Shown: positions 51,670 through 60,188 of the stretch, in pieces | Position numbering within the stretch: position 1 is the first letter of the stretch | Layout: each line of letters starts with the position of its first letter | Source: CAIMZW01 sp037135095 | GTDB lineage: Bacteria > Actinomycetota > Actinomycetes > Nanopelagicales > Nanopelagicaceae | Reading direction: 5' to 3' | NCBI GenBank assembly: GCA_037135095.1 | Contig: JBAXKZ010000004.1 | Coordinates: 15,071 to 79,070 of the forward strand | DNA: 64,000 nucleotides | The notes under the pieces: model-generated | Seen by the model: only the letters and a program-made list of their open reading frames with translations | What the model was told of the DNA's origin: nothing | Databases searched by the model: none | Position numbers and translations under genes: made by a program

Positions 51670-52422
51670 CTACTGGTTGTAATAAGTTGGCGCCGGCAAC
51701 ACTTCAATGCTGCTCGATAAGTGTTGAACAATTGCATCTCCGATCACCGGATAACTTGAACCTTGAGCGCTCCAACTTCCAGCCCAGGAGATGGTGAGCG
51801 CTATTTGATACTCACCAGGTAATAGATACTTATGGGTGACTTCACCGGATGGATATCTACCTCCGGGCGATGAACTTTTCATCGTGCTGCCATCGCCAAA
51901 ATCCCAATTAAAGGTTGGTCTAAGTGAAAGCCCTACTGATATTCCCAATACCTGTGCGATTGTTGAAAAATACGGATTTGTTGTTGTCCAAAAATAGATT
52001 GGGATCCCACTCAGGGCGCGAGCAGTTGGCTGGCTGTAGATCTGGCGCAGAGGAATCAACTGCGTCAATGTGTCAGAGAGCGAGACTGCGGCTACTACCT
52101 TGGGCGCGAATGACTTGGCCGCGCGCGGAACTGGAACCCATCTTCGTGGCGCCGCTTGAACCTGAGGTTTCTTGCTGGATTTTGGGCGTGGTGGTTGCGG
52201 TTTTGGAGCGACCCTGGGTTTTGGAGCGACCCTGGGTTTTGGCTTAGTCGTGGATCCAGGTGCATCTTGGGTCGCTTTGATTACAATTCCCCCGGCTTTG
52301 GGATCGGTGGTGACACTAATGCAGGTGCGTTTTACACACCCAGCTTCCACCGGCCCGCTCAAAGAGAGATTTAGAACGGTAATAAGCGCTAAGAAGATAG
52401 GGCTAAATCTCGCCAGTTTCAT
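51670..52422 (-). CDS. Secreted protein with basic proline-rich linker and PKD-like domain
   Basis: A 250-residue protein with a signal peptide (SPIFLALITVLNLSLSG, cleavage near EAG), a Lys/Pro-rich linker (about 56-90, repeats of KPRVAP), and a C-terminal PKD-like beta domain with FNWDFGDGSTMKS and VTHKYLLPGEYQIALTIS. A short Cys pair (GCVKRTC) follows the signal. TACCTT eight bases before the ATG suggests a leaderless message. It is probably surface-exposed or cell-wall-bound; no specific function is evident. Confidence 0.8.
   Translation of the reverse strand: MKLARFSPIFLALITVLNLSLSGPVEAGCVKRTCISVTTDPKAGGIVIKATQDAPGSTTKPKPRVAPKPRVAPKPQPPRPKSSKKPQVQAAPRRWVPVPRAAKSFAPKVVAAVSLSDTLTQLIPLRQIYSQPTARALSGIPIYFWTTTNPYFSTIAQVLGISVGLSLRPTFNWDFGDGSTMKSSSPGGRYPSGEVTHKYLLPGEYQIALTISWAGSWSAQGSSYPVIGDAIVQHLSSSIEVLPAPTYYNQ
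52201..52242. repeat. 18-base tandem repeat within the PKD protein gene
   Basis: Two exact copies of TTTTGGAGCGACCCTGGG followed by six bases of a third copy (plus-strand reading), 42 bases in all. They encode the repeated basic linker PKPRVA on the minus strand. The exact identity suggests a recent slippage duplication, and linker length may vary between strains. Confidence 0.9.
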
Positions 52423-52531
52423 AGTTTTGGAAGGTACTCAAAGTCATCACAGTCCAATCTCAATCGGGCAACAATTGTGGAAAAACCAAGATCACATCCC
52501 GCTTTTGCATTTTTCATGACACGCTAGCGGT

Positions 52532-52993
52532 ATGACTGCTCGGGACGGAGATGGTTGGGTCGACTGCCAATGCGGTAACCGACACTGGGGCCTTCACGGC
52601 TCCGCTGGAATGCTTCTAGTGCGCAATGGTTCGGTGCTTTTACAACATCGAGCTCCCTGGGTTCACAATGGCGACACCTGGGGAATTCCTGGTGGTGCGC
52701 GCGATTCGCACGAAACCGTTTTAGAAGCAGCGCTTCGCGAGGGCGCAGAAGAGATCGGGCTCAATGCCGAGTTCGTGACCCCACTTCAAGTTCACGACGA
52801 TGATCATGGCGATTGGCGTTATGACACGGTGATTGCCAAAGCCGATGATCGCTTAATCGCCCACGAGATGAATGAAGAATCCCTGCAGGTCGAATGGGTT
52901 AAATACGATGATGTCACCAGTAAAAATCTGCACCCAAGTTTTGCGCACGCCTGGCCTAAATTAAAGGTCTTGCTCGCTGAACTCTTTATGTAG
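52532..52993 (+). CDS. NUDIX hydrolase
   Basis: The 153-residue protein has a Nudix box GGARDSHETVLEAALREGAEE followed by IG, matching GX5EX7REUXEEXGU with Gly at one hydrophobic position. An N-terminal segment with CQCGNRHWGLHG precedes HRAPWVHNGDTWGIPGG. NUDIX enzymes cleave nucleoside diphosphates linked to another group; substrate unknown. Its last 33 bases overlap the convergent DinG-like gene. Confidence 0.92.
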   Translation: MTARDGDGWVDCQCGNRHWGLHGSAGMLLVRNGSVLLQHRAPWVHNGDTWGIPGGARDSHETVLEAALREGAEEIGLNAEFVTPLQVHDDDHGDWRYDTVIAKADDRLIAHEMNEESLQVEWVKYDDVTSKNLHPSFAHAWPKLKVLLAELFM

Positions 52994-54991
52994 CCGCTTC
53001 AACGAATCTTTAATTACGGCGCCATCGCTGGTCCGCCAGAATGGCGGCATCGAGTTCAACAAAATTGAACCGTAACGTTTGGTGACAATTCTGGAATCAA
53101 GAATCGCTACCACGCCACGATCATCAACCGAGCGAATCAACCTTCCCGTTCCTTGAGCTAATAACAACGCCGCTCTGGGAAGGGAAACCTGCATAAAGCC
53201 ACTGCCCCCCGATTCATCGGCTAGCGCCGCTCGCGCGCTCATAACTGGTTCATCCGGGCGCGGAAAGGGAATTCGATCTATCGCTACTAGCGTGCATGCA
53301 GGACCAGGAACGTCAATTCCTTGCCAGAGCGAAATTGTGCCAAGCAGTATTGAAGTTGGTTCTTTTGCAAATCTTTCAACCAAGGCTCCAACGCTGTCAC
53401 CGCGTTTTTGCGTGATGATCGGAATTTTTAGTTCGGCTAATACGGAACGAAGATGGGCATCGGCAAGTTCAACGCCGCGCCAAGAAGAGAAGAGCGCCAA
53501 GGTGCGCCCACCGGCTGCTTCGATTAGCTCGCCAAGTTCAGTTAGCGCCTCTTTAGTTGGACCGTCGCGACCGGGCTCCGGCAAGTGCTTTGGCAGGTAG
53601 AGCATGCCCTGATTGGCGAAATCGAATGGAGATCCGACATCTAGCATCTGCACATTAGATGGATCAACTTCACCAGCAGAGGTGTCGAATGGCTTCTGGC
53701 CCTCTTCATTGCTGTTGGAAGACTCCGCAGCAAGAAATCCAATAGCGCGCGCGATCGAGTCAAAACTTTTGCCAACCGAAAGGGTGGCGCTGGTTGCAAT
53801 TACTGGTGCTTGCGTCAAAAGATTTTCGCGCAAGACCGCAGAAACGGCGAGCGGGGCTAGATGCAACGTAGAGAAAGTTGGATCAAACCAAAGTACTTGC
53901 GTACTTCCAGGACGCAACATTTTCTGGGCAGTTTGCATAACTTCATTAGCAGCACCTTTGACTCGGATCCGTTCCGCCATGGAGTCTGGGTCCATTACAT
54001 CGGAATCCTTATTTATTTCAGCAACTACGGCTTGTGAAGTTTCCTTCACTTTGCGAATCGGTGACTCTAATTGCGCCGGAAGATCTGCTAGGCGCCCGTT
54101 AAGTGAGGGATCAGAACGAAGATCGCCGGCAAAATCAGTAATCGCTTCAGCAAAAGCATCGGCCGCTTTTGCAAAGGCGTCGGAGACTTTCCCCGGCAAA
54201 TGTTTCTTGGCCATCTTCGCGGCACGCTCGACTCGACCCGCTGACATTTCCTCAGTAACGGCCTGTGTGGTTCGATCCATAAATTCGTGGGCCTCATCCA
54301 AAATGATGGCGTCGCGTTCCGGCAGGATGGGATGGGAATCTACGATCTCAATTGCCAATAAGGTGTGATTAGTGACAACCACATCGGCCGCCCTGGCCCG
54401 CGCTTTAGCGTTGGCGGAAAAACACTGGCTGCCGAAGGCGCACTCATCGGCTCCCATACATTCGCGTCCCGAAACGGAATTTGCAAACCAGACGCGGCGA
54501 TCAACTTCAGGAGCATCATCCCGGTCACCTGATGAGCCAGGCTTTTCAGCCCAAGCTCGTAATTTCTTGGCATCTTTTTCAAGTGCGCCGATCTCAAGAA
54601 GCAGTTCACTATCGGGATCAGAAATTTCACTATTCATTTTTTGCAGGCAAAGATAGTTACCGATGCCCTTGTAGACGGCAAAGGAAAGTTCTCGGCCAAG
54701 CTCTTTCTCGAGAGCTGGTTTGATTCGGGGCAGATCACGTTCCACTAGTTGACGTTGCAACGCCAAGGTGGCCGTGGCGACTAAAACTTTTTTGCCGTGG
54801 ACCAGCGCAGGTACCAAATACGCTAGCGACTTACCGGTACCGGTTCCGGCTTGAACTAATAAATGGTGGCGATCGGCTAAGGCGTTAGCTACTGCTTCGG
54901 CCATTTCAATCTGACCTTCGCGAGGTTCGCCACCTATAGCTGCAACTGCGGCATCAAGCGCCGAACGAACTCTTGCTTGATAGTCACTCAC
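52961..54991 (-). CDS. DinG/XPD-like ATP-dependent DNA helicase
   Basis: Superfamily 2 helicase of 676 residues with an iron-sulfur cluster. Walker A is VQAGTGTGKSLAYLVPAL and the DEAH box is IILDEAHEFMDR. Four cysteines of the Fe-S domain lie in GRECMGADECAFGSQCFS plus an upstream CLQ. C-terminal motifs are GTISLWQGIDVPGPA and AQGTGRLIRSVDDRG. It probably unwinds 5'-3' at R-loops or damage. The start is GTG at 54991 with AAGGTGGCAAG before it. I see no LexA box upstream. Confidence 0.93.
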   Translation of the reverse strand: MSDYQARVRSALDAAVAAIGGEPREGQIEMAEAVANALADRHHLLVQAGTGTGKSLAYLVPALVHGKKVLVATATLALQRQLVERDLPRIKPALEKELGRELSFAVYKGIGNYLCLQKMNSEISDPDSELLLEIGALEKDAKKLRAWAEKPGSSGDRDDAPEVDRRVWFANSVSGRECMGADECAFGSQCFSANAKARARAADVVVTNHTLLAIEIVDSHPILPERDAIILDEAHEFMDRTTQAVTEEMSAGRVERAAKMAKKHLPGKVSDAFAKAADAFAEAITDFAGDLRSDPSLNGRLADLPAQLESPIRKVKETSQAVVAEINKDSDVMDPDSMAERIRVKGAANEVMQTAQKMLRPGSTQVLWFDPTFSTLHLAPLAVSAVLRENLLTQAPVIATSATLSVGKSFDSIARAIGFLAAESSNSNEEGQKPFDTSAGEVDPSNVQMLDVGSPFDFANQGMLYLPKHLPEPGRDGPTKEALTELGELIEAAGGRTLALFSSWRGVELADAHLRSVLAELKIPIITQKRGDSVGALVERFAKEPTSILLGTISLWQGIDVPGPACTLVAIDRIPFPRPDEPVMSARAALADESGGSGFMQVSLPRAALLLAQGTGRLIRSVDDRGVVAILDSRIVTKRYGSILLNSMPPFWRTSDGAVIKDSLKRLHKEFSEQDL

Positions 54992-55059
54992 CTTGCCACC
55001 TTATCGGCTTTCTTGGAGGCAAGTTATTTCGAAGCGGCTTGGTGTGGCTAAATCGAGCG

Positions 55060-56286
55060 CTAATTGGCAGTAATTATTGTTCCCTTGCCAACTACCACGA
55101 TGCCACCTTCTGAAATGGTAAAGCGGGCGCGATCGCGTTCGTGATCTACACCTACCTGAGCGCCAGCCTCAACAATTACATTCTTATCCAGAATTGCATT
55201 GCGAATTACCGCCCCAGATCCAATTCGAACTGAGGGCATTAGCACTGAACCTTGAACAAGTGCATTGGGCGCTACTGTGACATCGAAAGAGGCAACGGTT
55301 CGCTCAACCCGACCGCCAGAGATAATGGAACCAGCGCCAACAATTGAATCTACGGCGGAGCCATTTTCGGAAAACTTAGCTGGCGGAAGTGATGGTGGAT
55401 TTGTTAGTAGTGGCCATTCGCGATTGTATAAATTAAAGATTGGGTGGACTGAAACCAAATCCATGTGAGCTTCGTAATATGCATCGATGCTACCTACATC
55501 GCGCCAATATCCTTTATCGCGATCGGTCTCGCCAGGAACGTGATTGTTGGCAAAATCGTAGGCCCGCGCTAACCCTTGCGCAGTCATCATTGGAATAATA
55601 TTGCCGCCCAAATCGTGACGACTTTCTAGATCTTCGGAATCAATAATTAGCGCTTCTTCCATGGCATCTCGTTTGAAGATGTAATTACCCATAGAGACCA
55701 GCGAGTAATCGGGGTTGCCAGGCATACCAGGCGGATCGGCTGGCTTTTCATGAAATGCTTTTATCGTGATGCCATCATCAGCTAATTCAATGACGCCAAA
55801 CTCCGACGCTTCAGATCGTTTCACTCGAATTGCTGCGACCGTTATTCCAGCGCCAGTTTCGAGATGGAAGTCAAACATTTGAGATGGGTCCATGCGATAT
55901 ACGTGATCGGCGCCAAAGACCAATACGTGCTTTGGATTTTCATCCTGAATTAAATTAAAGTTTTGCAAGATGGCGTCGGCGCTGCCGGTGTACCAACGCG
56001 GTCCGAGACGTTGCTGCGCAGGAACGGGAGTGATGTAATTCCCGAGCAAGGTAGACATCCGCCAAGTCGTGGTTATATGGCGGTCGAGCGAGTGCGACTT
56101 GTATTGGGTAAGAACGGCGATCTTGCGAATATCGGCATTGACCAAATTGGAGAGAACGAAGTCAATTAGGCGGTAAGCCCCAGCAAAGGGCACGGCAGGC
56201 TTGGCTCTATCGGCGGTCAGTGGCATTAGACGCTTACCTTCGCCACCTGCGAGGACGATCCCAAGCGGGAGCTCTTGTCTGGCCAT
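55060..56286 (-). CDS. glgC: Glucose-1-phosphate adenylyltransferase
   Basis: Makes ADP-glucose for glycogen synthesis; 408 residues. The N-terminal GIVLAGGEGKRLMPLT, AKPAVPFAGAYRLIDFVLSN, the sugar-phosphate region and VFGADHVYRMDPSQM are signature sites, with a C-terminal left-handed beta-helix (MPSVRIGSGAVIRNAILDKN). TATCGT six bases before the ATG marks a leaderless promoter. It is divergent from glgA/glgM. Confidence 0.97.
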   Translation of the reverse strand: MARQELPLGIVLAGGEGKRLMPLTADRAKPAVPFAGAYRLIDFVLSNLVNADIRKIAVLTQYKSHSLDRHITTTWRMSTLLGNYITPVPAQQRLGPRWYTGSADAILQNFNLIQDENPKHVLVFGADHVYRMDPSQMFDFHLETGAGITVAAIRVKRSEASEFGVIELADDGITIKAFHEKPADPPGMPGNPDYSLVSMGNYIFKRDAMEEALIIDSEDLESRHDLGGNIIPMMTAQGLARAYDFANNHVPGETDRDKGYWRDVGSIDAYYEAHMDLVSVHPIFNLYNREWPLLTNPPSLPPAKFSENGSAVDSIVGAGSIISGGRVERTVASFDVTVAPNALVQGSVLMPSVRIGSGAVIRNAILDKNVIVEAGAQVGVDHERDRARFTISEGGIVVVGKGTIITAN

Positions 56287-56292
56287 GCGGGA

Positions 56293-56317
56293 ACGATACC
56301 CTTACTCCCGTTCGGGA
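56293..56317. promoter_or_regulatory. glgC leaderless promoter and adjacent palindrome in the glgC-glgA gap
   Basis: TATCGT (minus strand, 56298-56293) is the glgC -10. Upstream of it in the 72-base divergent gap is TCCCG-TT-CGGGA (56306-56317), a perfect 5-base inverted repeat close to where the glgC -35 would lie. It could be a shared operator for both glycogen genes. Evidence is position and symmetry. Confidence 0.4.
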
Positions 56318-56358
56318 AGAAGCAGTTTCGATGACAGGAAATTAAGAGGATTGAAATA

Positions 56359-57516
56359 ATGCGCATCGGTTTAGTGACCAAGGAATGGCCACCACATATT
56401 TATGGCGGCGCCGGAGTCCATGCTCTTCAGCTCACACAAGCGCTTCGAGAGTCCATCACGGTTGATGTCCATTGCTTCGGCCAAGAGCGAGCCGATGCCA
56501 CCGGATATCCGCTGCCAGAGAATTTCACTGGACTTAACCCCGCCCTACAGGCCTTTGTAACCGATATCGAAATTTCCCAAAAACTTGGAGAGGTTGACCT
56601 GGTTCATTCTCACACCTGGTACGCCAACCTGGCTGGACACTTCGCCGCCCTACTGCATGGAATTCCGCACGTCATAACGGCACATTCACTTGAACCTGAT
56701 CGCCCCTGGAAAGCCGAGCAACTTGGTGGCGGCTATCGCCTCTCCTCATGGGCTGAGAAGACCGCCTACGAAGCGGCAGATGCAATCATCGCCGTTAGCA
56801 ATGGAATGAAGATCGATATTCTAAAAGCCTACCCAGCGCTTAACCCGGCAAAGATTCACACCATTCTTAATGGTGTTGATACCGAAAAGTATTCACCTAG
56901 AACAGATCAAGGCGTGCTCGATCGAATCGGAGTTACAGGTCGATATGCCCTCTTTGTTGGGAGAATCACCAGGCAGAAAGGTTTAGCTCATCTGCTCCGG
57001 GCTTGGAGTTCAGTAGATCCCGAAATTGGATTAGTTATTGCTGCTGGCAGCCCAGATGAACCAGCGATCGGAGCCGAGATTTCTGCCCTCATTGCGCAAC
57101 TACAAAGTGAAAGAAAAAATGTTTGGTGGCAAGAGAGCATGCTGCCGCAGCCGGAATTAAACGCCCTTCTCACCAGCGCCGACCTTTTCATTTGTCCCTC
57201 AGTTTATGAACCGCTGGGCATAGTTAATCTCGAAGCGATGGCCTGCCAAACTGCAGTTCTGGCATCACGCGTTGGTGGCATTCCTGAAGTAGTAACTCAT
57301 GGCGTAACAGGTGAGTTAGTTGAATACAACGGCGAAGGTCCCGCATTTGAAACGGCGTTGGCGGAAAGCATCCAAAAATTGATGGCTAATCCCGAACTGC
57401 TTGCCGCCTATGGCTCTGCAGGCCGAAAGCGTGCCGTTGAAGAATTCGGTTGGCCGGCGATCGCCGATCAGACCCGCGAGCTCTATCAGAGCATAATTTC
57501 TAACTACAAGAAGTAG
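56359..57516 (+). CDS. Glycogen synthase, actinobacterial type (GlgA/GlgM-like GT4)
   Basis: GT4 enzyme of 385 residues. MRIGLVTKEWPPHIYGGAGVH (split: KEWPPHIYGGAG is the key motif), HSHTWYANLAG, YALFVGRITRQKGLAHLL and the EX7E stretch EPLGIVNLEAMACQTAVLAS are present. In actinobacteria this ADP-glucose-using enzyme is GlgM, which makes maltose-1-phosphate, or GlgA; sequence alone does not separate them and glgE is not in the window. GAGGATTGAAATA precedes the ATG. It pairs with the divergent glgC. Confidence 0.92.
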   Translation: MRIGLVTKEWPPHIYGGAGVHALQLTQALRESITVDVHCFGQERADATGYPLPENFTGLNPALQAFVTDIEISQKLGEVDLVHSHTWYANLAGHFAALLHGIPHVITAHSLEPDRPWKAEQLGGGYRLSSWAEKTAYEAADAIIAVSNGMKIDILKAYPALNPAKIHTILNGVDTEKYSPRTDQGVLDRIGVTGRYALFVGRITRQKGLAHLLRAWSSVDPEIGLVIAAGSPDEPAIGAEISALIAQLQSERKNVWWQESMLPQPELNALLTSADLFICPSVYEPLGIVNLEAMACQTAVLASRVGGIPEVVTHGVTGELVEYNGEGPAFETALAESIQKLMANPELLAAYGSAGRKRAVEEFGWPAIADQTRELYQSIISNYKK

Positions 57517-57520
57517 ATAA

Positions 57521-58393
57521 ATGTCGCGTCGTAACTTTTCCTTATTTCTTGCTGTCGGCTTTCTTTGGGGTATCCCCTATTTATTTATTCGAGTCGCCGT
57601 TGAGCATCTACCCGCAAGCATTATCGTCTTTTCGAGAGTTTTAATCGGTGCGCTGATCTTGATCCCAATCGCGCTTCGCCGCGGCACCCTTTCAGGGGCG
57701 CTCAAGAATTTGAAATATGTAATTCCTTATGCAATCGCTGAGATGGTTGGACCTTGGATCCTGATCACAACTGCCGAAAAGAAATTGACTTCCGGATTAG
57801 CCGGCCTGCTTGTCGCCACCGTTCCCATCTGGTCGACGATAATTTCCTCGATCAATGGTGATCGAACCGTCTGGCACCGCAAGCGATTATTTGGCTTGAT
57901 TGTTGGATTTGCAGGCGTAGTGCTCGTGGTTGGGCTAGAAACTTTCTCGCGTAAGCAGAGCCTGCTTTCAATCGGAATGATCCTAGTCGCGGCAGTGGGC
58001 TACGCCTGGGCGGTAATCATGGTCACCAAGAAGATTCCGCAAGTAGATGGCATCGCAATCAATGGGGTTGCAATGGCGATTACGGCAATCTTCTATTTAC
58101 CATTTGCGGTCGTTCAGTTACCAGCTCACTTCCCGCCGACAAACTCAATTTTTGCAGTCCTAGCGCTGGGTTTCTTCTCGACGGCGCTAGCTTTTATCGC
58201 CTTCTTTATTGTTATGAAAGAGATTGGACCTGCTCGCGCCTCTTTAGTCACTTATCTAAACACCGCGATCGCCGTGCTCCTAGGTGTGATAATTCTTGGT
58301 GAACCGTTAACTGTCGGAATCGTTGTTGGACTCCCGCTGGTCTTGGTTGGTTCGTATTTCGCTAGCCGAAAGAGTGCGCCTACTTCTCTGTGA
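57521..58393 (+). CDS. EamA/DMT family transporter
   Basis: A 290-residue membrane protein with about ten helices in two EamA repeats (NFSLFLAVGFLWGIPYLFIR; SGLAGLLVATVPIWSTIIS; ALGFFSTALAFIAFF; LNTAIAVLLGVIILGEPLT). DMT members export or import small metabolites. It starts four bases after the glgA stop, so the two are co-transcribed, but the substrate is unknown. Its end overlaps era on the other strand by 14 bases. Confidence 0.92.
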   Translation: MSRRNFSLFLAVGFLWGIPYLFIRVAVEHLPASIIVFSRVLIGALILIPIALRRGTLSGALKNLKYVIPYAIAEMVGPWILITTAEKKLTSGLAGLLVATVPIWSTIISSINGDRTVWHRKRLFGLIVGFAGVVLVVGLETFSRKQSLLSIGMILVAAVGYAWAVIMVTKKIPQVDGIAINGVAMAITAIFYLPFAVVQLPAHFPPTNSIFAVLALGFFSTALAFIAFFIVMKEIGPARASLVTYLNTAIAVLLGVIILGEPLTVGIVVGLPLVLVGSYFASRKSAPTSL

Positions 58394-59294
58394 AGCCCAT
58401 TCGCGCCAGTGCCTTTGGGTCACGTTGCCACTCTTTGGAAATCTTCACATGTAATCCAAGGAAAATCTTGGCATCCAACAAACTCTCAATCGCTTGCCGA
58501 GATTTGATTCCGATCGCCTTTAATCGGGTTCCCTGAGGTCCAATGATGATTGATTTCTGGCTATCGCGTTCGACATGAATCGTCGCATGAATATCGAAGA
58601 AGTTTTTGCCTTCGCGTTGGGTCATCTCGTCAATGGTAATCATTACCGAATGCGGGAGCTCCTCATATAGGTCGGCGATGGCAACTTCACGAATAAGTTC
58701 GGTGATCATTAGCTCTTGAGCCTGATCAGTAGTTATATCTTCTGGATAAAGTGAAGGCGAAGGCGGCAACTGCTGCGATAGGAGTTGAAGCAAGAGTTCA
58801 GTTTGGTCTTGACCTTTGGCGGAGACTGGAATTATCTCAGTGACGTGCAGTCCAACCTTTGCGGTGAACTCCCCCACTGCTGCCAAATGGTTCATGAGCT
58901 GCTCGGGTTTAACGCGATCAATTTTGGTCACCGCGATAAAGACTTTTCGCTGATTTAAAACTTGCTTGGCGATAAATTCATCGCCTAAGCCGATCTCTTC
59001 ATCGGCAGGTAAACAGATTAAAACCGCATCGACCGAATCCAAGTTCTCGGTCACCATGGCATTAAGTCGAGTACCTAGAAGAGTCTTCGGTTTTTGAACG
59101 CCGGGGGTGTCAACAACGATCATTTGAAAGTCTGGTCGGGAGATGATTCCCCTAATTGGGTTTCTGGTGGTGTTTGGATGTGCAGAGGTAATGACGATCT
59201 TTCGCCCTACCAACGCATTTACCAATGTGGACTTGCCGGTATTTGGACGCCCAATAATTGCGACAAAGCCAGCGCGGTGCGAATCTTGGGTCAT
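58380..59294 (-). CDS. era: GTPase Era
   Basis: GTPase of 304 residues needed for 30S ribosome assembly. G1 is GRPNTGKSTLVN, G3 is VVDTPGVQKP, G4 is VTKIDRV and G5 is PVSAKG; the C-terminal KH domain has SIIIGPQGTRLKAIGIKSRQ. All elements are intact. It follows dprA after 12 bases. Confidence 0.97.
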   Translation of the reverse strand: MTQDSHRAGFVAIIGRPNTGKSTLVNALVGRKIVITSAHPNTTRNPIRGIISRPDFQMIVVDTPGVQKPKTLLGTRLNAMVTENLDSVDAVLICLPADEEIGLGDEFIAKQVLNQRKVFIAVTKIDRVKPEQLMNHLAAVGEFTAKVGLHVTEIIPVSAKGQDQTELLLQLLSQQLPPSPSLYPEDITTDQAQELMITELIREVAIADLYEELPHSVMITIDEMTQREGKNFFDIHATIHVERDSQKSIIIGPQGTRLKAIGIKSRQAIESLLDAKIFLGLHVKISKEWQRDPKALARMGFTEK

Positions 59295-59306
59295 GAGCTA
59301 AGTCTC

Positions 59307-60188
59307 TCACTCGCTGCCCAACGGATTGACCAATTCCATCACCTCCGATATCGATGTAACTAGTTCTGCGCTTCGCTCCGAGATCAAGCGATGGCAACCC
59401 TCACTAGTTGGCGAAGTAATTGGCCCCGGCACCGCCATGACTAGGCGCATTAACTCCGCAGCTTCGCGTGCAGTGCGTAATGAGCCACTGCGATAGGCGG
59501 CCTCAACGACGATTGTTCCCTTTGAAAGAGCAGCTATTAGGCGGTTTCGAGTAAGAAATCTGAAAGGTTCAGCACGCACGGATGGCATCACCTCGCTTAT
59601 CAATAATCCAGTTTCTGCGATCTGGTTAAACAGGCGCTCATTTCCCGCAGGGTAGTTATGTTCAAAGCCACCAGCGAGGATTGCCACGGATTTGCCACCA
59701 GCGAGCAAAGTCGCTTGATGCGCAATCGAATCGATGCCATATGCCCCACCGCTAACTACCATCCAGTCACGATCGACAGCTCCAACTGCTAGATCCCCGG
59801 CGATGCGATTGCCATAAGGTGTGGGATTTCGGGTTCCAACGATTGCCAACGATCTCGCACTTTCACTTAACGCAGTTCGATCACCTTTAATTAGCAACGC
59901 CATTGGTGGTGCTGAAAGTTCATTTAGTTGTATTGGCCAATCTAGATCTGCCGGGGTAATCAATTGCGCCTGTGCCTGCAATATTTCTTGGACTCGTTCG
60001 ATAGCACTCTTTGCCAAGATCCGAGCCCGGATATTTCCCAGCGCGTGGCAACCTTGGTCGTAGTAACTACCTAATATCCGCTCTAAAGTCTCTTCCGCCC
60101 CACGACTTTCGATTTCATCGCTCCAGAATGCCGAACCACCTTCAATGCTCGCGAAGAGTTGTAGCCGGGCCAGTTGCTCCGAATTCAC
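59307..60188 (-). CDS. dprA: DNA-processing protein DprA
   Basis: The 293-residue protein loads RecA on incoming single-stranded DNA during transformation. The Rossmann-like core has AIVGTRNPTPYG, VVSGGAYGIDSIAHQ, AILAGGFEHNYPAGN and SEVMPSVRAEPFRFLTRNR. It overlaps the ComM-like gene by four bases. With comEA and comEC it argues for natural competence. Confidence 0.95.
   Translation of the reverse strand: MNSEQLARLQLFASIEGGSAFWSDEIESRGAEETLERILGSYYDQGCHALGNIRARILAKSAIERVQEILQAQAQLITPADLDWPIQLNELSAPPMALLIKGDRTALSESARSLAIVGTRNPTPYGNRIAGDLAVGAVDRDWMVVSGGAYGIDSIAHQATLLAGGKSVAILAGGFEHNYPAGNERLFNQIAETGLLISEVMPSVRAEPFRFLTRNRLIAALSKGTIVVEAAYRSGSLRTAREAAELMRLVMAVPGPITSPTSEGCHRLISERSAELVTSISEVMELVNPLGSE

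Noticed and set aside
52201..52242. 18-base repeats as a possible CRISPR array
   Set aside because: Units are directly adjacent with no spacers and encode a protein linker in frame.
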